Of a stretch of DNA of 64,000 nt, positions 58,201 through 64,000 are shown one piece after another. The notes below the pieces were generated by a model. The model did no database searches and had not been told where the DNA came from. It saw only the letters and a program-made list of their open reading frames with translations. The stretch's first letter is position 1, and every line of letters starts with the position of its first letter. The stretch comes from Maylandia zebra (taxonomy: Eukaryota > Chordata > Actinopteri > Cichliformes > Cichlidae). The stretch lies in assembly GCF_041146795.1 (NCBI RefSeq), contig NC_135182.1, positions 3,868,501-3,932,500 on the forward strand, given 5' to 3'. Both the position numbers and the translations under genes were made by a program.

Positions 58201-59688
58201 TGACCATTATGTAACCATAATTCAGGGATGGATAAGAGATTGTGACCATATTTCACATTTGGTTAAACCGAGTGACACTGATCTTTGGTCCTCACCCATT
58301 AATTGCTTTCAAGGTATTCACTACATATACTATGAGTGAACAGGCATGGATATAAGCCTGCCTGGTTGTCAGAGGTATAAAACCTGCAAGGTGATAATTT
58401 AAGTTTGATTATCTGTGTTTCCTGATCCAATGGATTACCTTATCGGGGTCAGAGCATCTTGTCAAATAGAGGCTATCTTGTTTATTATCTACAGGTTTAC
58501 TTGGCTGGATTAGCATGGCATTTAGTGTGGGGCAATAAACCGATACATATTAACACCAACCAATTTGCATTACAGCCTTTGTGCTCTCTCTCAGGGCTCG
58601 TCTTTGTCTGCTTCAGTGCACTTTTAACACCAAGTGTGTGCAATACTAATTAGCCCATGATAACAAATACAGCTACAGATATGGATCTCTTTAGTGAAGC
58701 TGCAATTTGATGATATGTGAGTCAGAGACAATAAAAAAACACTTTTGGATTAAAATGTTTTGGGACTGAAAAGCAAATTGTGTGACTTTGAGTTGTCCTG
58801 ATAGCATTCAGACACACTAAAGTACCAAATTTGAAGGCACACATATACTCATCAATGACTTCCTCCTCAGGTTGTCAGCGTCCCATTGGTCTGTCCAGAG
58901 GAAAGGCGAAGGTTTGTTACTATAGTGGCTGGTACTACTGCCAAAGCTGCCATCAGGACAACTCTTTCCTCATCCCAGCACGCCTGCTGCACAACTGGGA
59001 CACCAGCAAGCACAAGGTATGAAAGCATACACACAGAAATATGAAAGAAAAAACAAATTTTTAATGCAGAATCATTAGAGGAGGGGCTTTGGGGCTTAAA
59101 AAGCCTTGTCATGTTTTAGCTTATAGTATACTGTAAGACTACTGTTAAAGATCTGCAGGTTTCCAGTAAGTACTGGAGAAAAATTGATCCTATCACATCT
59201 GTACGCTAAATATTAAGCTACTGCCAGAAAGCGTGGTCTTAGATTTGTGTTCAATATGGGATTATTTTTCAACTAGCCAACCATACTTCTTTTACTGACT
59301 CCAGCCCCCCACATTATTAGCAATTAATAGAAAAAGCAGAAAATGGCTACTGTAGCTCTGGGCGGGGGGTAAATAAAATTAGCCACCCAGGTTTTATCTT
59401 GTTCTATCTTGTCAAGCATTAAAGTCTGAGCTCAGGATTATCCCTCATATGTCAGTGGTCTTTGATGCAGTCATTTTAATGTAAACTTTTCCAGGTGTCC
59501 AAACAGGCCAAGGAGTTCCTGGAGTTTGTGTATGAAGAGCCACTGCTGGACATCCAGCAGCTTAACCCCTGTCTGTATGAACACTGTGAGCCTCTGAGCA
59601 CAGTCCTGCGTCTCCGTCAGCAGCTCCAGTCACTGCGGGCCTACCTGTTCAGCTGCCGAGCAACCGTTGCTGAGGACCTCAGACGAAG
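37250..59688 (+). CDS. PLEKHM3: PLEKHM3, pleckstrin homology domain-containing family M member 3 (3' end beyond window)
   Basis: Four coding exons on + (37250-37772, 45739-46845, 58871-59016, 59495-59688) join in phase to 656 codons plus 2 nt. The N-terminus ([20 protein letters not shown]) is followed by a Ser/Arg-rich linker, PH domain 1 (about residues 187-292), PH domain 2 (about 370-473), a basic segment, and a zinc-binding Rubicon-homology/C1-like domain starting at CAGC (542-545) with NYSGWYYC-type [12 protein letters not shown]. Two PH domains without a RUN domain distinguish PLEKHM3 from PLEKHM1. The human protein is about 760 aa, so roughly 100 residues lie past 64000. PLEKHM family proteins act as adaptors on endolysosomal membranes; PLEKHM3 has been linked to muscle differentiation and Akt scaffolding. 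Introns are 8.0 kb, 12.0 kb, 478 bp and more than 4.3 kb. No lesion was seen. Confidence 0.92.
37939..38200. repeat. Interspersed repeat with TATAGCGC motif, PLEKHM3 intron
   Basis: Same arrangement as 2617-2800: TTATATAGCGCTTTACAATG, TTCACACACTGG, then GTAGCCACAGCTGCCCTGGG and a longer right part to GAGAGCCCGGGG. Confidence 0.55.
38201..40655. other. PLEKHM3 intron, mostly unique AT-rich DNA
   Basis: No gene recognised. A pure (CA)n array of about 54 bp lies at 39970-40024. The 76-codon frame at 38895 has no family resemblance. Confidence 0.45.
39970..40024. repeat. (CA)n microsatellite
   Basis: Uninterrupted CA dinucleotides, about 27 units. Confidence 0.95.
40655..41038 (+). repeat. LINE 3'-end fragment
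   Basis: CTATTAAAAGGGAGTTTTTC, CACTGTTGCCAATTGCTTGC and a terminal TTGTGATTTGGTGCTAAAT with AATAAAACTGAA form the 3' tail of an abundant fish LINE (L2-like). A second copy is at 62663-62895. Confidence 0.6.
41039..42636. other. PLEKHM3 intron, no feature recognised
   Basis: AT-rich sequence with no splice-consistent exon or identifiable repeat. Confidence 0.35.
42637..42850 (-). repeat. tRNA-derived SINE with L2-like tail, old copy
   Basis: Antisense copy. Tail AAATGGACTGGTTTTCATAT at the left; a tRNA-like head (GGCTGTGCCTCAGGAAC, then GAAGGTTCGTGGTTTAATCC) at the right. More diverged than 26100-26350. Confidence 0.6.
42851..43885. other. PLEKHM3 intron, no feature recognised
   Basis: Short frames near 42848-43164 have no domain. 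Nothing else seen. Confidence 0.35.
43898..44885 (+). mobile_element. Penelope-like element with GIY-YIG endonuclease and target duplication (fossil)
   Basis: Flanked by perfect 12-bp direct repeats ACCACAAAGAAT (43886-43897 and 44886-44897). Its 5' part carries an inverted copy (about 43936-43975) of its 3' end (AACGCTACGTCCAGATGAAC region, 44846-44885). Between them is the C-terminal coding part of a Penelope-like retroelement, 5'-truncated so that the reverse transcriptase is mostly missing. The 3' region has a small TTGATCAGTGG tandem repeat (44630-44690). Partial, inactive copy. Confidence 0.85.
44146..44583 (+). CDS. GIY-YIG endonuclease region of the Penelope-like fossil
   Basis: An open frame of about 145 codons contains [20 protein letters not shown], the GIY-YIG fold signature, and further on [18 protein letters not shown] and [10 protein letters not shown], the family's C-terminus. 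In Penelope-like elements this domain nicks the target for insertion. It is a fragment of a truncated element and is not expected to act. Confidence 0.8.
   Translation: MIPYVSGVSEQLRHIFSKHRVSVAFKPQNTLRQKLVHPKDRVPRHKQSNVVCAVKWQEDCQDLYIGETKQPLAKRMAQHRRATSSGQDSAVYLHLQASGGCNILDREERWFEREVKEAIYVKRERPSLNRGGGLRGYICHHLTML
44898..45738. other. PLEKHM3 intron before exon 2
   Basis: Apart from the palindrome at 45445-45504, no feature is recognised. Confidence 0.4.
45445..45504. repeat. Perfect 29-bp palindrome with 2-nt loop
   Basis: Left arm 45445-45473 (starting GGAACTCTTGACAGCCAG), loop CT, right arm 45476-45504 its exact reverse complement. A partial third copy of the arm (TTGACAGCCAGGAACC) follows at 45505-45520. 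It lies in the PLEKHM3 intron 235 bp before exon 2. Confidence 0.95.
45739..46845 (+). CDS. PLEKHM3: PLEKHM3 coding exon 2 (both PH domains)
   Basis: 1107 nt, acceptor GTGCCTGTCCAG, donor GTGCAG|GTGAGT. It starts with a poly-Ser stretch and holds PH1 (ending [11 protein letters not shown]-like, seen as [10 protein letters not shown]) and PH2 ([19 protein letters not shown] to [11 protein letters not shown]). The exon ends inside the first CxxC of the zinc-binding domain. Confidence 0.93.
46967..46999. repeat. 11-bp inverted repeat
   Basis: CACATAACCTG, 8-nt loop, CAGGTTATGTG. Confidence 0.75.
47158..47268. repeat. Cluster of two hairpins (30-bp and 10-bp arms)
   Basis: Arms 47158-47187 and 47199-47228 are reverse complements over 30 bp with one mismatch and an 11-nt loop. 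Directly after, AATCACAACT, GTT, AGTTGTGATT forms a second hairpin at about 47246-47268. No flanking duplication was identified. Confidence 0.85.
47270..49178. other. PLEKHM3 intron, no feature recognised
   Basis: A (GAAT)n tract lies at 48543-48562 and pyrimidine-rich stretches around 48350 and 48700. The ORFs here are low-complexity. Confidence 0.4.
49187..50086 (-). mobile_element. hAT element (nonautonomous), 8-bp near-perfect duplication
   Basis: Flanked by GTTCACGC (49179-49186) and GTTCACAC (50087-50094). Ends TAGAGCAGGGCAATATG and the reverse complement of TAGGGCTGGGCCATATC. Same family as 16783-18185, opposite orientation, with the same relic BED-finger region (GAACCAGAACTGG, GTGTATCTGAGGGACGAAAG on +) and a CCTTATAATCCCGTGTGCC-type internal MITE motif. 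Confidence 0.8.
50100..50965 (-). mobile_element. L2/CR1-type LINE fragment, decayed
   Basis: On -, two frames belong to one RT. 50903-50619 has [20 protein letters not shown], where the catalytic YADD box reads YANE. 50581-50213 has [13 protein letters not shown] and [13 protein letters not shown], matching RLDYCNSLYxG and QNAAARLLTGTRK of fish Jockey-group elements. The catalytic change and frame break show that it is dead. Confidence 0.75.
50970..52130. other. PLEKHM3 intron, no gene recognised
   Basis: A weak LINE-tail-like stretch lies at about 51240-51290 (TTCACTGTGGCTAAGCACTTG). TC- and CA-rich low complexity lies at 51958-52005. Confidence 0.4.
52131..52199. repeat. (AC)n microsatellite
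   Basis: About 34 uninterrupted AC units. It is open in frames reading His-Thr or Val-Cys, which produces spurious ORFs on both strands. Confidence 0.95.
52755..53312 (-). mobile_element. Tc1-like transposon relic
   Basis: GTGCTGTGCATTATGGTCAA, CTTCCTCCTGGCAACTCTTC and TCTCTGAGCATTGCACGGTC match, in antisense, the transposase region of the Tc1-like family also seen at 61840-63085. Internally deleted and without clear ends. Confidence 0.65.
53313..58870. other. PLEKHM3 intron 2, distal part, mostly unique
   Basis: About 5.5 kb with no splice-consistent coding exon. Small frames (54386, 55230, 56577, 57388-57810) resemble no family. I see nothing further that can be supported. Confidence 0.45.
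58871..59016 (+). CDS. PLEKHM3: PLEKHM3 coding exon 3 (zinc-binding domain start)
   Basis: 146 nt, acceptor TTCCTCCTCAG, donor CACAAG|GTATGA. It encodes [27 protein letters not shown] and [13 protein letters not shown], with two CxxC pairs plus His expected to bind zinc. Confidence 0.93.
59495..59688 (+). CDS. PLEKHM3: PLEKHM3 coding exon 4
   Basis: 194 nt, acceptor AACTTTTCCAG, donor CGAAG|GTATGA. It encodes [19 protein letters not shown] and [18 protein letters not shown], a helical insert of the Rubicon-homology domain. It leaves 2 nt of a codon for the next exon, outside this window. Confidence 0.92.
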
Positions 59689-61292
59689 GTATGAACGCTG
59701 TGGGACTGAGATGCATTTCTGTAGCCCAGCAGTTATTTACTTTATGTGAGCAGTAATGAGGAGGTACGCAAATATTTTACAAATTGAAATGTCTCGTGCT
59801 GATTGACCTGAAGAATTTTGCAAGAAAATTAAATTCATGTAATGTCTCTTAAATGCAAGTACAAGCCGATACCCCGACCCAGCCTTAACTCTTCACCCCT
59901 TGAAAGCCGACTAAGAGAAAGCCTTGAAGCCTTTTTCTGAACTGAGTGGTTTCTGTCATTTTTAAGGCCAGCTTATAGAAAAAAATGACTGGCTGTGAAT
60001 CAGAAGTTAGTGAGGGTGGTCTCTCCCCGGAAAAGCCTGGAAACTACTCTAATGTAATATATCCTGAGTTGTCAAAACTCATCATTATGAGAACTGGGGA
60101 GGTGGTCAAATGTCATGTTTATGGAGGAAAGAGCTAAGTTGTTTGAACTAACCGAGAAGCTTATCAAGTTATATGGCTAAATGTAAAGGAAGGAGGAAAA
60201 CATGAGACAAAACACGATCCTTTAAGGAAGCTCTGCTCAGATGAATATGCAGAGATTATTTAAAAATAAATGTTCCACATCAGACACCTTAATAATGCTT
60301 TATGACTGACTGTTATTTTCTCCTTGCGTGACGTGCACATGCTCATATGTGTGTGTCTGAGTCCATATGTATATATTATCATAACTTTTATCTGCATGCA
60401 TTCCTTTGTGTGTGTATAGACTGTTTATACATTAAAGACATGTGTCTGTGTGTGTATATGTCGATGTGTGTGATGGTCAGGGGGGACGACTGTTTATGTG
60501 AGTGGGATCACACACTGAAAGCCTTGTCTGTGCAGTGATGGATGCTCCTTGCCCCGGTCTGGTTCACTAACAGAGCATTCCTAATGGAGAAGCAGCACAT
60601 AGATTTGTCATACTTTAATGTTGGCAACAAATAAGATGAAAGTCTATAAAAATATTTACATGTGGAGATGAAATGCATGATTCATCAGTTGGTTAGTGGG
60701 CAGAAAAACACTGAAATATGCATTCGGATCATTGATTAAGTGAGCTATAAATAGTTTTGCATTTAAAATCAAGAGGAAATTGTAATATGACTTATATTTT
60801 AATAGGGCAATTTAAATAGTGATCAACCCAAGTCTGCGTTTTCTTATAGTTTCCTAGCTGATTATTTAGAGCAGAAACTAGATTTGATGGATGCTACAGT
60901 CACCATAATGCAATGTAAGCCTAACATTCATATAAATCTGTTTCTAACATTTTAAAATAGGAAATCGGGATCACAAACTCAACTTCCAAAAAAAAAAAAA
61001 AAAAAAAAGCATTTCAGTCATGCCGTAGTAGTCAAGCCGAGCAGCATCGTGGCGCTCTGTGTTTACTTCTGTCCCATTAGCTTGTGCCGGCCAGTGCCCC
61101 GTCACTTCCAAACACTGCAGGATTGATGAGGGCCATGGCGCTAAAACCTTTCCGTAGTCATTAGTTTATTTCAGGGGATCTGAAGAGATATGCTATGGAA
61201 ACACAATCACACAAGGAACCACACGGGGCCCTCAAAGCTGTGTTTGTGGCCCTGTGCAGTGGTTCTCGGACACTATGAGAGGTTTGCACAGG
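59689..61292. other. PLEKHM3 intron 4, proximal part
   Basis: No exon recognised. TG-rich low complexity lies at 60340-60470 and a 20-base A run at about 60989-61008. Confidence 0.4.
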
Positions 61293-61305
61293 AATCTTTG
61301 GCCCA

Positions 61306-61756
61306 TGTCTGTTAAGGTTCTCAGTCATCCAGGTCATTGTAGTCAAAGGAGCTTGGAAAGAAAAGCCATCTATGTCCACTGTGAGCGACCATCTTTGAAC
61401 AGAGGCGATGGTTTACGACCCCAACTCTCTGCCATCTATAATCCAGTTTTGAGTTCCCTCCCCAGACGCCTTAACGCCCACTCACATCCTGGGCCATCTG
61501 ACCTCAGGAATTCGCATGATAAGGTGGGGCCAGGTTTCACAATGAACACACCCGAAACTCTGGCTGATTGGGACCCACACCCAGTTTCACACCTTGGCTC
61601 AGGCAATTAGAGGATCACCAGGGGGTCCTTTTGTCCCTCTGTGGGGGGAAACTCCCACTAGGTTTAAATCTGGGACTCTCCACCATTTGACCTTAGAACT
61701 GAAGAAGCTTCTCGGATGAGAGGTGAAACGTCTTCAAGCAACTTAAAGAAGTCCAG
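61306..61756 (+). mobile_element. Penelope-like element, 3' part with 13-bp target duplication (fossil)
   Basis: Flanked by perfect direct repeats AATCTTTGGCCCA (61293-61305 and 61757-61769). The 5' part (to about 61367) is an inverted copy of the family's terminal segment (GGTTCTCAGTCATCCAGGTC). The rest is the coding C-terminus (RPSLNRGDGL) and 3' region, ending AACTTAAAGAAGTCCAG. Short truncated copy of the same family as 27188-27543. Confidence 0.88.
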
Positions 61757-62056
61757 AATCTTTGGCCCACTTAATTTCCTCTTTATAGCGTTGCCTTGAG
61801 TATATTGAGTTGCCGGTTCATTTGTTTATGCACAATCCTCTTAAGAGCCCAACACAGCATTTAAGTCAGGTAAAGATCTAACTAAGGACTTTGACTGGAC
61901 CACTGGGACTCTTCAATTTGTATTTTTTTTAAATTTTTTTATTTCTGAGATTCTGTTGAAGATTTGCGTCTGTGCTTTGGATTATTGTCTTGTTGTAGGA
62001 CCCAGTTTGGCCAAGCTTTAACTGTCAGACAGATGGCCTCACATTTGACTCTAGAC

Positions 62057-62370
62057 CAGCGGTCCCCAACCTTTTTTGTGCCACCGACCGGTTTATGCCC
62101 GACAATAATTTTACGGACCGGCCTTTAATTAAGGTGTCGCGGATAAATACAACAAAATACAACTAGTACCGGTACCGAAAAAAGAAGATTTATTAATAAC
62201 ACACGTGAAAAGACCCAGGAAAACAGAGTTAACGATAAAAACGATAACAAAATAACGCTGAAAACCGATAAAAACCCTGAAAACCATACATTTCACACCT
62301 GAGCCTCAACTACTTACCAAACGACTCACGGACCGGTACCGGTCTGAGGCCCGGGGGTTGGGGACCGCTG
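62057..62370. mobile_element. hAT MITE with perfect ends and 8-bp duplication
   Basis: 314 bp, ends CAGCGGTCCCCAACC and GGTTGGGGACCGCTG (perfect 15-bp inverted repeats), flanked by perfect CTCTAGAC (62049-62056 and 62371-62378). No coding capacity. Confidence 0.95.
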
Positions 62371-62662
62371 CTCTAGACTACGTTGGTATACAGAGGTATT
62401 CATGGTGGAATCCATGACTGCAAGGTGCCCAGGTCCTGTGGCTTCAAAACAAGCCCAAATCATCACCCCTTCACCACAGTACTTGACAGTTGGTATGAGT
62501 TGTTTGTGCTCATATGCTGTGTTTGATTTTCACTAAATGTGGTGCTGTGCATTATGAGCAAACATCTCCACTTTGCTTTCATCTCTTCAGATGCAAGTTT
62601 GCGATCCAAAGCAAAGCTTTCCGAGAGCAGCTCTCTTCTGGCAACCCTTCCAAACAGTCTTT

Positions 62663-62895
62663 TTTTTAAATTGTTGGTCATGTCTGCCCCTCCCTTCTTG
62701 CTCTGCCAGAAGTTTCTTCCTATTAAAAGGGTTTTTTTTCCTTACCACTGTCACCATGTACTTGCTCATGGGGGGGATCTGATTGTTGGGTTTTGCTGTA
62801 TTGTTATAGGGTCTGTGGTTTACTAACATAAAGTGACTTCCGACTGCTGTTATGATTTGGCACAGTATATTAATAAAACTGAATAGAATTAATTT
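62663..62895 (+). repeat. LINE 3'-end fragment nested in Tc1 relic
   Basis: Same tail as 40655-41038: CTATTAAAAGGGTTTTTTTT, TACTTGCTCATGGGGG, and a terminal ATGATTTGGCACAGTATATT followed by AATAAAACTGAATAG. Confidence 0.6.
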
Positions 62896-63085
62896 TATTA
62901 ATTCTGAGATGTAGCTTGCTTTTGTATTTTCTCTGAGCGTTGCCTGATCTTACCCTGGGGTGAATTTGTTAGGACGTCCACTCCTGAGAAGATTGTGGGA
63001 TTGAACACACTTGAATGCTCCAGACCGGCAAACTGCCAAAACTACTTTTATAGAGATCATCACACTTTCTGATGATCAGTTAATG

Positions 63086-64000
63086 AAATGCATTTGATTA
63101 GCACCACTTGGCTGCTACGTATTCTTTTGATAATAATACATTTTATTTATAGGCGCCTTTCAGACCCTCAAGGTCACCTTACAGTAACACGTAAACAATA
63201 CCATAAAAAACATAAGAAAAATGTATATATAACAAACATGGTAGATAAAATTTAGACATAAACAGTCATAAAAGTATAAAGTATGCAAGCAGTAAGGGTG
63301 TGCTTACTTTTTCCACAGGACTGCATGTGGACATGACAGTGTGTTCTTTTTCCAATGTCTGTACACGATTAGGAAAACTAATGGTATTGTTTGCTCTTAA
63401 AATATGTTAATCATTGAAATAAACTCAAAATGGCAGAACACGTATAGATTTGATGTTCCAGTCACTATTTCATGATTCCTTGTGCTGCCACTTATCAGTG
63501 AAGAGTGATGTAAAGTTAAACAAGTTGTGGTGAAGAAGAAGAAACTCACAGGGGTAAAATGCAGACCACAGGTGAAAGCTTATGCTTATCTTTGGTTACA
63601 CAGATAATTTTCCTTCATTGTATCAAGTAACATAGAATCTCTGTATCCTAATGCCTGGCATTATCGTATCAACATATCGATAGTACGCTTGTCTGAGAAG
63701 TGCTTTAATTCCCGTCTGTACATACAACATTGTGATGTCCTTCCTGACTTCAGTGGGGATGTCATGGAGTTACGTGCAGGTTGCTGTTCTTGCGTTAGTA
63801 ACTCAGGAGGCTGTGTGATGGACAAAAATGTAAAGCTTCACGTAAGTTGTATCAGCACTTCCCTGACACTTTGTCAACATAAAAAGACATCCAGAGGTTT
63901 AAAAGATAAGCTTGTTTTTGCCTCGAGATGCTGCTTTGTTTGCTCCATGTTGTAATTTGTTGGTTTGTCCACTACTTACACATAGGAACATACTCGTTTG
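63086..64000. other. Right-edge intron sequence
   Basis: A short TTTATTTATAGGCGCCTTTC repeat piece lies at 63130-63200, related to 30791-30870. The 88-codon frame at 63689-63955 is Cys-rich but has no zinc-domain spacing that would fit the missing PLEKHM3 C-terminus. Confidence 0.4.

Larger units (their letters stand above)
61840..63085 (-). mobile_element. Tc1-like transposon relic with two nested insertions
   Basis: TCATGACTGCAAGGTGCCC-like and CAAGCCCAAATCATCACCCC (62400-62470) are the antisense of the Tc1 transposase region reading GVMIWACF. The relic continues through the ATTATGAGCAAACATCTCC block to GATGATCAGTTAATGAA at about 63080. It is interrupted by a hAT MITE (62057-62370) and a LINE 3' tail (62663-62895). 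Confidence 0.7.

Noticed and set aside
63689-63955. Cys-rich frame considered as the missing PLEKHM3 C-terminal exon
   Set aside because: It does not follow in phase with an acceptor, and its Cys spacing does not fit the zinc-binding domain.
1-64000. LTR retroelements, endogenous viruses, Polintons, CRISPR arrays, rRNA
   Set aside because: No paired LTRs, gag/pol/env-like frames, capsid genes, regularly spaced repeats or rRNA sequence were recognised.

Overview
The window is vertebrate nuclear DNA, almost certainly from a percomorph teleost and quite possibly a cichlid. Its genes are split by GT-AG introns. It is dense in fish-type repeats: Tc1 relics, hAT and P-type DNA elements, tRNA-derived SINEs, L1/L2/Rex1/RTE-type LINE pieces, Penelope-like elements and (CA)n arrays. 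A run of exactly 100 Ns at 36909-37008 marks a scaffold gap. The species call is inference; no search was run.

Layout. (1) 0.4-5.8 kb: a DNA transposon with long inverted ends of about 0.5 kb. It carries a decayed SWIM-type transposase on + and a converging Ulp1-like cysteine protease on -. A hAT MITE with a perfect 8-bp target duplication sits inside the transposase. (2) 5.97-8.64 kb: two LINE pieces on -, one L1-like and one Rex1/L2-like with a long RT open frame. (3) 9.6-16.8 kb: two divergently arranged decayed genes of multicopy fish families. The last exons of a SAMD3-like protein lie on -, and a large multi-exon DUF6729-type protein lies on +. The latter is broken by a SINE, a Penelope-like element and a hAT element. 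(4) 16.8-18.2 kb: that hAT element, with a relic BED finger. (5) 19.88-22.73 kb: an intact six-exon type II C-type lectin receptor gene on -; all exon phases agree and give 249 aa. (6) 22.9-24.6 kb: a P-type element with an 8-bp duplication and a THAP-domain exon. (7) 24.6-33.3 kb: intergenic repeats (SINEs, Penelope-like pieces, a 0.9-kb terminal-inverted-repeat element, an RTE LINE). (8) 33-64 kb: PLEKHM3 on +. A noncoding exon and four coding exons (656 codons) cover the N-terminal region, two PH domains and the start of the Rubicon-type zinc-binding domain. The last coding exon or exons lie beyond the right edge. Its introns hold further repeats and several strikingly perfect palindromes.

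Only two genes look functional: the lectin receptor, a probable immune or glycan-binding surface protein, and PLEKHM3, a PH-domain endolysosomal adaptor. They are unrelated and do not share regulation. I saw no LTR retroelement, endogenous virus, CRISPR, rRNA or genuine tRNA gene.
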